A DNA stretch of 12,581 nt from Nitrososphaerota archaeon (GTDB taxonomy: Archaea; Thermoproteota; Nitrososphaeria; Nitrososphaerales; UBA57), in assembly GCA_022572285.1 (NCBI GenBank), contig JACZWF010000023.1, positions 1-12,581 on the forward strand, given 5' to 3'. How positions within the stretch are numbered: the stretch's first letter is position 1; every line of letters begins with the position of its first letter. The position numbers and the translations under genes were made by a program. The notes below the pieces were generated by a model, which worked only from the letters and a program-made list of their open reading frames with translations, was not told the DNA's origin and did no database searches. Positions 1 to 5,766 of this stretch are shown here, in pieces.

Positions 1-986
1 GGTCTTAAGTCGGCTCTCGACCCTCTTTAGGTCCAGCTCATATCCGACCTTCGCATCATAATCTTTAAGGTCCTTGAAGAACTTCGTTACTGCCTCACTT
101 GGTGCCATTCCGTTTGATGCACCTATCCCTACAATCTTCTCCTTCAATGCTCTAAGCCTTTCCTGGGTGAACCCTTGTTCTTTTGCAGAGGCGAGTTCGG
201 AGAGGGCTACCTTTCTTTCTTCTATTCTTGTCTTTACTTTCTCGTCTTCTATCCTCGATGACTCTTTCTCTTTCCTCAGGTCCCCGATCTCATTGGCAAG
301 TGATCTATGAGTTTCTGCCTCTCGTACGAGGCTCTCAACATCGTAGCCCTGCTCTACTAAGTTCGCCAACACATTTGCTGCCTTCTCAAGATCTTGATCG
401 AGGTCTATATTGTATGATTTCAGTTGATCGCGTGCCCTCACATAACTATCCAGCGTCTCCCTCGTAGTTTTATTTTCCTTGAGCATGGATTGATGTTCCA
501 GCCTCGACTGTCGGAGGGCCTCGTTAGTAGCATCTAAATTCTCTTCTATCTTCCTCAATTCTTCGGACTTCTCAGCAACCCCCTTCAGTATCTGTTCGTA
601 TTGAAGGCCTGATTCTTCCTCAATTTCAAAGAGACGTGATGCGGCGTCTACCAGGATTTCTGGGCTCCTCTCCTTTCTCGCGGATGCTTCGTAAAAGTCC
701 ATCACAAATGTCTCGAAAGCCTCCACCTTGATCCCGAGCTTCTGCACTAGGCTCCAAATATTTGAGCCTCGCAGGGCGTCTCCAGGAGTGCGGTTTAGTT
801 TCGTGAGCTGTACGGCCAGATCTCTGGTAGCAACACCTGCGAGACCTATCTCGTCCTTTAGCCTATCCCAGATGTTGCTGACTGTGCCCGTTGCGAGTCC
901 ACATTTCTCCTGTGTGTGTCGTCTCGGCTTAACCCTTCGAAGTAGCTCCTTCTAACACAGGCCTCCGTTGTGAACTTTCCAGACAT
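1..986 (-). CDS. HTH/coiled-coil DNA-binding protein, 3' end outside window, apparent frameshift near 905
   Basis: A frame stays open on the minus strand from about 951 to the window edge and encodes an acidic, Lys/Glu-rich protein with long heptad-like stretches (KSEELRKIEENLDATNEALR and similar), so an extended coiled coil is likely. It starts with the end of a helix-turn-helix (CGLATGTVSNIWDRLKDEIG). No start codon exists in that frame before the HTH. The missing first half (MSGKFTTEACVRRSYFEGLS, then RDDTHRR) lies in the adjacent frame, from ATG 986 to 906. Adding one A to the AAA run at 904-906 would join both halves into one protein of about 329 residues to the edge. The ATG lies about 25 bases after a TATA-like box (1008-1015), which supports this start and a leaderless mRNA. 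From memory of the family, HTH proteins of this architecture are found in archaeal genomes and plasmids; their function is unknown to me. A sequencing error, a real mutation or recoding could each explain the shift. Confidence 0.75.
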
Positions 987-1007
987 TGGCCCTCTTTACT
1001 CTTCGAG

Positions 1008-1015
1008 TTAATTTA
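1008..1015 (-). promoter_or_regulatory. TATA box of the HTH/coiled-coil gene
   Basis: Read on the minus strand the sequence is ATAAATTA, centred about 25 bases before ATG 986. That spacing places transcription start at the ATG, the usual arrangement for an archaeal leaderless mRNA. The CGTCA array begins immediately upstream. Confidence 0.55.
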
Positions 1016-1022
1016 TGACTTC

Positions 1023-1109
1023 CGTCATCTACGTCATGATGATCATGATATTGGTCATTTTCGTCATATATTTCCGTCAATCACGTCAAATTCGTCGTCA
1101 CTTCCGTCA
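1023..1109. repeat. Array of CGTCA (TGACG) pentamers upstream of the HTH gene
   Basis: Exact CGTCA starts at 1023, 1032, 1062, 1075, 1084, 1096 and 1105. Near matches start at 1041 (GATCA), 1053 (GGTCA) and 1093 (CGTCG). Many steps are exactly 9 bases (1023-1032-1041, 1053-1062, 1075-1084-1093, 1096-1105), separated by steps of 12-13. Copies are often preceded by TTC. No reading frame runs through the array on either strand, so it is not a coding repeat. Its place directly upstream of the TATA box of a gene for a DNA-binding protein suggests multiple regulator sites, possibly autoregulatory. This is inference. Confidence 0.6.
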
Positions 1110-1242
1110 GAAAATTCTGTTTTACATATTGAGTGCAAATAGGCTGTAATTCGAGAAGTAAACAGGCATAACTCCTAGAGAACTTTTCCACTCTTCTAGT
1201 TATCTCTCTATGAGTGTAAGGCTGTACAGACTTTAGATGTTA

Positions 1243-1295
1243 TGACGGGAAAGTCTTCTGACGGGACTCAACCTCACTCCTGACATTATTTGACG
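1243..1295. repeat. TGACG motifs in opposite orientation to the CGTCA array
   Basis: TGACGGGA occurs twice (1243-1250 and 1259-1266), 16 bases apart, and a further TGACG lies at 1291-1295. This is the reverse complement of the pentamer in the 1023-1109 array, so the interval 1020-1300 is flanked by the same motif in facing orientation. Function is unknown; possible operator or looping sites. Confidence 0.4.
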
Positions 1296-1312
1296 ATGCT
1301 ATTCATGTTATA

Positions 1313-1322
1313 GCGCGCGCGC
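1313..1322. repeat. (GC)5 tract
   Basis: Ten alternating G and C bases in AT-rich surroundings (TTATA before, ATTACT after). One of at least ten such tracts in this window. It sits directly before the membrane-segment frame. Confidence 0.85.
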
Positions 1323-1332
1323 ATTACTCGGA

Positions 1333-1422
1333 GTGCTTGTAATTCTCATCGGTGTGATTCTAACAGTCTCAGCTGTTGAGAGGGCTTTGAATTTGAGAAG
1401 GAGGCTGGCGACAAGTAGTTGA
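1333..1422 (+). CDS. Very small membrane-segment frame (29 aa from GTG) or 5'-truncated gene remnant
   Basis: The frame, open from the stop at 1291, reads ...ALLGVLVILIGVILTVSAVE and then a basic tail ending at TGA 1420-1422. That is one clear transmembrane helix followed by Arg-rich residues. The only usable start is GTG 1333, giving 29 residues. A (GC)5 tract (1313-1322) lies immediately upstream and is read through in this frame. The next frame begins 8 bases after the stop, as in an operon. Either this is a genuine single-span small protein, or it is the C-terminal remainder of a larger membrane protein whose 5' part is lost. I cannot decide between them from the sequence. Confidence 0.3.
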   Translation: MLVILIGVILTVSAVERALNLRRRLATSS

Positions 1423-1430
1423 AAGCCAGT

Positions 1431-1877
1431 ATGATAGTTGGAATAATTAGCCTGATGATATTCTCTTGGATCGTTGGATTTGGTATGGGTAGTCTGGGGA
1501 CCAATACTCCTGATGAGCCAGTAACGGTACCGGAAGCATCACTCGGACCTGAGAGACTCATCGCCCCAATATTAGAGTGATCTGGGTTAGAAGGATATGA
1601 GATAACAAATCTATGGAGACATTTTGCCAAACCTGAGGAGGGTATTGCTCCAAAAGGTTACGACTTTGAAACAGCAAGTTTCATAATTGAACCGGCAATG
1701 GATTCGATCGTAGTGTGGCATGCCACTCTGTCTGACGATTTCGTTTCAGGCTCTTTGGCTATTTCCCTCCAGGACCAGAATGACTTTGTTAAGTTCATCG
1801 ATCTCGTATCACCATCTGATGGCAAGATCTTGTTCGAGCGCGCGCGCGCTATCCAATCTACATCGAGCTTTGCATAG
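1431..1877 (+). pseudogene. Anchored/exported hypothetical protein interrupted by in-frame TGA
   Basis: From ATG 1431 the frame gives MIVGIISLMIFSWIVGFGMG, a signal-anchor-like hydrophobic helix, then a Pro/Glu-rich linker up to TGA at 1578-1580. Without a frame change it continues for 98 more codons with protein-like composition (EGYEITNLWRHFAKPEEG, ETASFIIEPAMDSIVVWHAT, DQNDFVKFIDLV) to TAG 1875-1877. A single stop inside an otherwise continuous 148-codon frame is best read as a nonsense mutation or a base error. The frame passes through a (GC)6 tract (1838-1849) just before its end, coding RARA. TGA is used as a normal stop by the GDT1, metallo-hydrolase and NYN genes, so a changed code is unlikely; there is no sign of a SECIS element, though I could not fold the RNA. 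Function not recognised. The 49-residue product before the TGA might also be a stand-alone small protein. Confidence 0.55.
1838..1849. repeat. (GC)6 tract within a 14-bp perfect palindrome
   Basis: A GCGCGCGCGCGC core is flanked by A and T so that 1837-1850 is self-complementary. It is the longest of the tracts and falls in the last ten codons of the interrupted gene. Confidence 0.85.
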
Positions 1878-1976
1878 CTAATTATTTTGAATTCTAGGTG
1901 GAATAGGTACACAGTCATGGCAATGAATTCTAACGAAGCATAACTTTTCAAAGTCCATACTCGACTGAAAGTTGGC

Positions 1977-2573
1977 TTGGCAGTCCCTCTGGATCTTACC
2001 AACTTGTCACCCTTAACAACAGCCCTCGTGATCTCATTCCTCGCAGAACTTGGCGATAAGAGTCAGATCATGACACTAGTACTCGCAGCTCAAAGTAGAT
2101 CGATTAAAAAGATCTTCTTCGGAGCATTCTTGGCAGAAATAACTGTAGTTGCCCTTGGAATTGGTGTAGGTACCTTCTTAGCCTATGTTATAGAACCTCC
2201 ATTCTTACAACTTCTTGGCGGATTGATTTTCATTCTCTTTGGAATCTACACCTTGCTTTCCAAGGATTTCAATAGAAAGAAGGATGGATCAGTCAAGACC
2301 AGAAACACGGGATTTTGGACTGCATTTTCGTTAATAGGCCTTGCTGAGCTTGGAGATAAGACTCAAATTGCAGCTGTTGGTCTGACGGCCGAGTTTGGCA
2401 CTCCTATCTTGATATTCCTAGGATTCATTATTTCTCTGTTCCTCCTCAGCCTTATCACGACGGTTTTAGGTGAGAGAGCTTCGAAATTCATTCCAATACG
2501 TAGAGTTAGAATAATATCTGGCTTCATATTCCTCAGTCTTGGAGTAATCTTTCTTCTTGGGTTAAGAGTTTGA
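1977..2573 (+). CDS. GDT1/TMEM165 (UPF0016) family cation:proton exchanger
   Basis: The 198-residue protein has two homologous halves, each with the family signature: E24-L-G-D-K-S in the first helix and E124-L-G-D-K-T in the fourth. About six hydrophobic segments are visible (roughly 13-33, 46-70, 76-95, 112-135, 143-163, 177-196), with a basic loop of about 97-110 between the halves. Characterised members export Mn2+ or Ca2+ in exchange for protons across the cytoplasmic or Golgi membrane; which ion is moved here cannot be told. The length fits the prokaryotic two-repeat form. The start is TTG 1977; a weak TATA-like stretch around 1939-1947 fits a short leader. TTG at residue 10 is an alternative start. 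The gene is not tightly linked to the cupredoxin gene downstream (about 255 bases), so a common metal role is only possible. Confidence 0.93.
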   Translation: MAVPLDLTNLSPLTTALVISFLAELGDKSQIMTLVLAAQSRSIKKIFFGAFLAEITVVALGIGVGTFLAYVIEPPFLQLLGGLIFILFGIYTLLSKDFNRKKDGSVKTRNTGFWTAFSLIGLAELGDKTQIAAVGLTAEFGTPILIFLGFIISLFLLSLITTVLGERASKFIPIRRVRIISGFIFLSLGVIFLLGLRV

Positions 2574-2780
2574 AAGTTCCATATTTCTTCACCTGGAATC
2601 CGGCATAAGAAATGCTGGTAAGGTTTTCCTCCTTCCGTTAGATCATCCGATAATCATGATTCAATTAGAAGAAATGCGTAACACCTTGCTGATAGGCGGA
2701 GACCTAGATCTTACAAATCCTGTCTACAGATTCCCACGTATCTGAGGTGTTTCTCATCCGGTGAGAAAGGTCTTCGGCAT

Positions 2781-2790
2781 TTATAATTAA
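2781..2790 (+). promoter_or_regulatory. TATA box of the cupredoxin gene
   Basis: TTATAATTAA lies about 45 bases before the TTG start. Transcription would begin near 2810, leaving a short leader just long enough to hold the Shine-Dalgarno sequence. Confidence 0.5.
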
Positions 2791-2812
2791 TTGAGATTAA
2801 GAATTCTATAGA

Positions 2813-2820
2813 GGAGGTGA
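2813..2820 (+). promoter_or_regulatory. Strong Shine-Dalgarno that fixes the TTG start
   Basis: GGAGGTGA ends 8 bases before TTG 2829. It is the best ribosome-binding site in the window, where several other genes look leaderless, and it justifies the non-ATG start. Confidence 0.7.
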
Positions 2821-2828
2821 TAGAATAG

Positions 2829-3341
2829 TTGAGTGAAACACAAACGTTCGAGAGAACGCAGAAGATCGCCATAGCAGTAATCGCTATTGCCACAGTTCTC
2901 GCAGTTGGAATTGGTGCTTATGCCTTACTATTCCTGTCTATTGGTACTGGGATGATGGTCGGCCCTCCTGGCTGGGGTAACATGCAGGGACGGGGAGGTC
3001 ATATGGGCCCTCAGTGCTGCGCAATGTCAGGTGGTGAAAGGATAACGGAGGAGGATGCACTCCAAATAATTGAGGAAGAGAATACTGTAGTGATATTGAA
3101 TCATGAATTCAACCCCGACCCCATTACAATCAAGAGTGGAACGACCATAACATGGATAAACCTGGATGTGGTCGCTCACACTGTCGATTCGGGTACTCAC
3201 GAGAACCCAGCCGATCTCTTCGAATCAGGATCCCTAAAACAGGACGAGAGCTTTAGCTATACCTTCAACGAGCCTGGTGTCTACGTTTACCATTGCGATC
3301 CCCACCCATACATGGAGGGAGTGATCATAGTCGAGTCTTAA
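2829..3341 (+). CDS. Membrane-anchored cupredoxin (plastocyanin-like blue copper protein)
   Basis: The N-terminal helix (about residues 12-38) anchors the protein to the membrane; the rest would lie outside the cell. A Gly/Met-rich linker (41-68) contains M42, M43, M52, H58, M59, C63, C64 and M66. The copper domain (about 85-170) has the plastocyanin fold pattern: a VVILNHEFNPDPITIKSGTT strand pair, H117 in AHTV, then YHCDPHPYM supplying C156, H159 and M162. H117, C156, H159 and M162 form a complete type 1 copper site with the C-x2-H-x2-M spacing, so electron transfer is expected. The partner is unknown; neither neighbour is a respiratory enzyme. The start TTG is set by the strong ribosome-binding site at 2813-2820. 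The Met/Cys/His-rich linker is unusual and could bind additional metal. Confidence 0.92.
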   Translation: MSETQTFERTQKIAIAVIAIATVLAVGIGAYALLFLSIGTGMMVGPPGWGNMQGRGGHMGPQCCAMSGGERITEEDALQIIEEENTVVILNHEFNPDPITIKSGTTITWINLDVVAHTVDSGTHENPADLFESGSLKQDESFSYTFNEPGVYVYHCDPHPYMEGVIIVES

Positions 3342-3381
3342 CTTCCTGTCATCGGTTCACGAGATAGCCTAACCACTAGTT

Positions 3382-3392
3382 CGCGCGCGCGC
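3382..3392. repeat. Alternating CG tract (11 bases)
   Basis: CGCGCGCGCGC lies 40 bases after the cupredoxin stop codon, in non-coding DNA. Confidence 0.85.
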
Positions 3393-3467
3393 TCATCTGT
3401 CACATGATTCGTCGACTCATCAATTTAATTAAGAATTCTTAAATCTTAATTCCCCAATAGTTGAAAT

Positions 3468-3530
3468 ATGTCAACTGAGTTCAGGTGTGGAAAATGCGAC
3501 AAGCTAATTTCTCTGTGCACACACACCTAG
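3468..3530 (+). CDS. Possible 20-aa zinc-knuckle micropeptide or zinc-ribbon gene remnant
   Basis: ATG 3468 opens a 20-codon frame, MSTEFRCGKCDKLISLCTHT, ending at TAG. It contains C-G-K-C followed by C and H, a pattern of short zinc-binding proteins. TTAAAT-like sequence near 3439 lies about 27 bases before the ATG, as for a leaderless mRNA. The length is so small that chance, or a truncated zinc-ribbon gene, cannot be excluded. Confidence 0.25.
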   Translation: MSTEFRCGKCDKLISLCTHT

Positions 3531-3602
3531 ATATTTGAGCAAAACATTTGTTGAATAGAAATTCGTCCTTGATCTGGGGATTAAGAACAAAGTTTGAGTG
3601 CG

Positions 3603-3612
3603 TTATATATAA
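3603..3612 (+). promoter_or_regulatory. TATA box of the metallo-hydrolase gene
   Basis: TTATATATAA is the best TATA box in the window. Transcription should start around 3630-3635, giving a leader of about 20-25 bases before ATG 3656. Confidence 0.65.
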
Positions 3613-3655
3613 GATTTCATAAAAACTTATAGCATCCGCTTATTCCAGTCGGACA

Positions 3656-4744
3656 ATGCGAAAAAGTGACCAAAGTGCACAAGGTAGGATAAGCATTGTT
3701 CTCCTTGTGGTAGGTTTGTTAATTGGAGTAGCGATAGGTTTCGTTACGTTTCGAACTCCGGCTCAGCCGATCGATACTTCTCCAACTCCAGAAGTGATAC
3801 CAGAATCCATATCTGTTGAGACGGTACCGAACTCTGCGTTTGGGCCCGCGATAAACCAAACTAAAGGCTACCTTGTTGAAGAGATAAGCGACGGCTTATA
3901 CTGGCTTACCGAAGGAGTGTACCAAGTGATGTTCCTAACGACGGGCGAAGGAGTAATTGTAGTAGATGCTCCCCCATCAATTGGTCAGAATCTTCTAAAT
4001 GGTATTGCGGAAGTCACGAATGAACCGATTACTCATGTGATCTACAGTCACTCACATGCAGATCACATAGCAGCTGCAGGCCTATATCCGAGCGACGCGA
4101 TATATATTGCACAAGAAGAAACTGCTGCCCTCATTGCACGTGCCAATGATCCAAACAGGGCGTTAGGTTTCGGCTTGTTCGTAGGAGGTTCATCAGTTCC
4201 TCTCCCAACATTAACATTTCGTGATGAACTTACATTAGAAGTTGGTACTCAAACGCTCGAGCTCTCGTATAAGGGACCAGTCCATACTCCAGGTAATATC
4301 TTCATCTATGCTCCAGAGCAGAAGGTTCTCATGGTGATTGATATAGTATTTCCAGGCTGGTCTCCCTTCTTGGACCTAGCACTATCATCCGATGTTCCCG
4401 CTTATGTCGGGGCTCATGATCAGATACTTGAGTTTGATTTTGAGACCTACATTGGTGGGCATGTGACCAGGTTGGGGACAAGAGGCGATGTGGAAATTCA
4501 GAAAGAATACATCCTAGACATGCAGAATAATGCCGCACAAGCCCTACAGACGGTCGACTTCTCTGCAGTCGCGGGTGAGGTCGGGTTTGAAAATGTATGG
4601 CTATTGATTGACACTTACTTTGAGAGACTTGAAGAAGAGTGCACTCGGCTAACCCTGGAGAAATGGTCAGGTAGACTGGGTGGAGTGGATCTATTCACCC
4701 CGGGACATTGCACTAGACTAATCGAAAGTCTTAGACTGGACTGA
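3656..4744 (+). CDS. Membrane-anchored or exported metallo-beta-lactamase-fold hydrolase
   Basis: A basic N-terminus and one hydrophobic helix (about 11-32) are followed by a Pro/Thr-rich linker (35-60), which points to an extracytoplasmic protein on a membrane anchor or signal peptide. The metallo-beta-lactamase domain follows: strands around residues 81-104 with D104, the metal motif H132-S-H134-A-D136-H137, a further ligand candidate H210 (VHTPGN), D229 (MVIDIVFPGW) and H269 (IGGHVTR). The set is complete for a dinuclear zinc site, so a hydrolase is expected. A C-terminal helical part (about 280-362) is additional. The sequence is closer in feel to general MBL-fold hydrolases and alkylsulfatase-like proteins than to true beta-lactamases; the substrate is unknown. 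It stands alone, with its own TATA box upstream and a hairpin-rich convergent region downstream. Confidence 0.9.
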   Translation: MRKSDQSAQGRISIVLLVVGLLIGVAIGFVTFRTPAQPIDTSPTPEVIPESISVETVPNSAFGPAINQTKGYLVEEISDGLYWLTEGVYQVMFLTTGEGVIVVDAPPSIGQNLLNGIAEVTNEPITHVIYSHSHADHIAAAGLYPSDAIYIAQEETAALIARANDPNRALGFGLFVGGSSVPLPTLTFRDELTLEVGTQTLELSYKGPVHTPGNIFIYAPEQKVLMVIDIVFPGWSPFLDLALSSDVPAYVGAHDQILEFDFETYIGGHVTRLGTRGDVEIQKEYILDMQNNAAQALQTVDFSAVAGEVGFENVWLLIDTYFERLEEECTRLTLEKWSGRLGGVDLFTPGHCTRLIESLRLD

Positions 4745-4766
4745 CACTATCAGTAGAGGGTATTAT

Positions 4767-4794
4767 CTTGGGGGGGCTTACTGCTAAGCCCAAG
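4767..4794. terminator. Hairpin between convergent genes
   Basis: CTTGGG + GGG + GCTTA pairs with TAAGCCCAAG across a 4-base loop (CTGC), with a small G bulge on the left arm. It follows the metallo-hydrolase stop by about 20 bases and faces the 3' end of the minus-strand membrane protein. A weaker inverted repeat (GGCCT 4798-4802 with AGGCC 4818-4822) comes next. No strong T-run follows, so a role in termination or 3'-end protection is inferred. Confidence 0.4.
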
Positions 4795-4857
4795 GATGGC
4801 CTTACCGATTAACTAATAGGCCCCGACCCTTAGATAAGAAGCGAAAATGGGGGTCCC

Positions 4858-5181
4858 TTACTGCCATCCCAGTTCTTTTTCAAGCCGGTGAACATTTTTC
4901 TTCTGCTCATAATGGGTGAACAACCCCAGAGCTATGCTCCAAACCGATGCGATGAAAATCGCCCCAAGCCCCAACTGGATGAATATCAAAGGGAGTCCAG
5001 GCGGTATCATGACATAGGTCTCAATCAACAACAATGTCGAGAAAACAGCAGCAGGGAGTCTCAGAAATGGTATCATTGCTATTTCATATTTTGCTCTATT
5101 TCGTGATTTAGCCCATTCTTCCGTCTTTTCCCATCTCTGGAGGTCCTTCAGGTACTCAAACATGGAGTTCAACTGCTGCAT
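4858..5181 (-). CDS. Small two-helix membrane protein
   Basis: The 107-residue protein starts with a charged, amphipathic N-terminus (MFEYLKDLQRWEKTEEWAKS) and has two transmembrane segments at about 37-55 and 63-87 with a Pro-rich turn (MIPPGLPL) between them. A charged C-terminal helix (HYEQKKNVHRLEKELGWQ) follows. Both ends are expected in the cytoplasm. No family is recognised. Composition and the order of helices are protein-like, unlike the overlapping plus-strand frame at 4888-5106, which has no hydrophobic or domain structure. An in-frame ATG at codon 7 is an alternative start. A (GC)4 tract lies 20 bases upstream of the ATG. Confidence 0.7.
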   Translation of the reverse strand: MQQLNSMFEYLKDLQRWEKTEEWAKSRNRAKYEIAMIPFLRLPAAVFSTLLLIETYVMIPPGLPLIFIQLGLGAIFIASVWSIALGLFTHYEQKKNVHRLEKELGWQ

Positions 5182-5198
5182 AATCAGACGCTAATACT

Positions 5199-5210
5199 AA
5201 GCGCGCGCTT
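5199..5210. repeat. (GC)4 tract in a 12-bp perfect palindrome
   Basis: AAGCGCGCGCTT is self-complementary, and nearly symmetric sequence continues outward (CTAAG at 5197-5201, CTTAG at 5211-5215). It lies between two divergent small membrane-protein genes, 20-27 bases before the minus-strand start. Confidence 0.85.
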
Positions 5211-5384
5211 CTTAGACGAGCTCGTGAACGCACACGATCGATGATTAAGAATTATCATATACACCTGTGTTTGTTGCACCCGCACGACCTCGAGCGATCC
5301 CAATCCAGGTTAAGATGAAATTAGCTATCCCGGATAAAAGAGTTGACGTTCGCCAACAATAATTAGAAGATAGTTATACAGCAC

Positions 5385-5717
5385 ATGGTATCCTGGGGAA
5401 GAGCCTTCAAAGGAGCGCTGGAGTGGCTCGTCTATTCACTTCTTTGGATCATAACTGGAGGAGTCCTAATCTTAATCGGATTCGTTTCCATCTTCGCTTC
5501 CTCCATAGCTGGACTTTTGCCTACAGCAATTGATCCAATTCTTGGACTCCTCCAATTTAGTCCAGTAGGAATTGGCGCAGTTGGAATCGGATTAATAGTA
5601 CTGGGCATAATAGTGGCCGGAATAGGCACAAGAGCTGCCAATTACAAGATTATCTCAGAGATGGTGGCTGAAGAGGTAAAGAAACTGACCCACGGAAGTT
5701 CTGCTGGGCTGGATTAG
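5385..5717 (+). CDS. Small archaeal-type membrane protein, two to three helices
   Basis: The 110-residue protein begins WGRAFKGALEWLVYSLLWII, followed by a second hydrophobic stretch (about 24-48) and a third Gly/Ile/Val-rich one (about 58-84). It ends in an amphipathic tail (YKIISEMVAEEVKKL). I recall similar short proteins, with an N-terminal FxGAL/WxxYSLLW segment, in archaeal genomes, but no function is known to me. The start ATG 5385 fits a weak AT-rich TATA-like box at 5356-5365. The nuclease-fold gene downstream follows after 49 bases and has its own AT-rich promoter, so co-transcription is uncertain. Confidence 0.8.
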   Translation: MVSWGRAFKGALEWLVYSLLWIITGGVLILIGFVSIFASSIAGLLPTAIDPILGLLQFSPVGIGAVGIGLIVLGIIVAGIGTRAANYKIISEMVAEEVKKLTHGSSAGLD

Positions 5718-5735
5718 TGGCATCCATTTTAATTA

Positions 5736-5748
5736 CAATAGCCTATTG
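5736..5748. promoter_or_regulatory. 13-bp inverted repeat before the PD-(D/E)XK/winged-helix gene
   Basis: CAATAG-C-CTATTG is a perfect inverted repeat. It lies just after a TATA-like TTTTAATTA (5727-5735) and 18 bases before ATG 5767, a position typical of a repressor site overlapping the transcription start. The downstream protein carries a winged helix and could be its own regulator. This is inference. Confidence 0.35.
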
Positions 5749-5766
5749 TTGCTGATCAGATATTAG

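Larger units (their letters stand above)
987..1430. other. Long mostly non-coding interval left of the interrupted gene
   Basis: The stretch holds the TATA box and CGTCA array of the minus-strand HTH gene, the opposing TGACG motifs, a (GC)5 tract at 1313-1322 and a short plus-strand membrane-segment frame ending at 1422. Between about 1110 and 1240 I see no gene, RNA or repeat. Confidence 0.5.
3342..3655. other. Intergenic interval between cupredoxin and metallo-hydrolase genes
   Basis: The 314 bases contain the alternating CG tract at 3382-3392, AT-rich promoter-like DNA at 3421-3450, a possible 20-codon zinc-knuckle frame (3468-3530) and the TATA box of the hydrolase gene (3603-3612). Nothing else is recognised. 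Confidence 0.5.

Noticed and set aside
74..955. Plus-strand open frames in the first kilobase
   Set aside because: They are antisense shadows of the long minus-strand coiled-coil frame, are Ser/Leu/Phe-rich and show no domain or promoter.
1023..1109. CRISPR array
   Set aside because: The repeated unit is only about 5-9 bases with no spacers of 30-40 bases and no cas genes nearby.
1578..1580. TGA read as selenocysteine or tryptophan
   Set aside because: Other genes in the window end at TGA normally, no selenoprotein family is recognised, and the flanking residues do not resemble a redox motif. A nonsense change or error is simpler.
1346..2002. Two minus-strand frames over the interrupted gene and the start of the GDT1 gene
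   Set aside because: They lie opposite the better supported plus-strand frame, which has a signal anchor and continuous protein-like composition on both sides of the TGA.
2574..2828. Possible 29-aa frame starting at ATG 2656, and a minus-strand frame at 2711-2893
   Set aside because: The short plus frame lacks a promoter or recognisable motif; the minus frame mostly mirrors the cupredoxin promoter and signal anchor.
4888..5106. Plus-strand frame opposite the two-helix membrane protein
   Set aside because: It has low-complexity polar sequence without structure, while the minus-strand frame has clear transmembrane helices.
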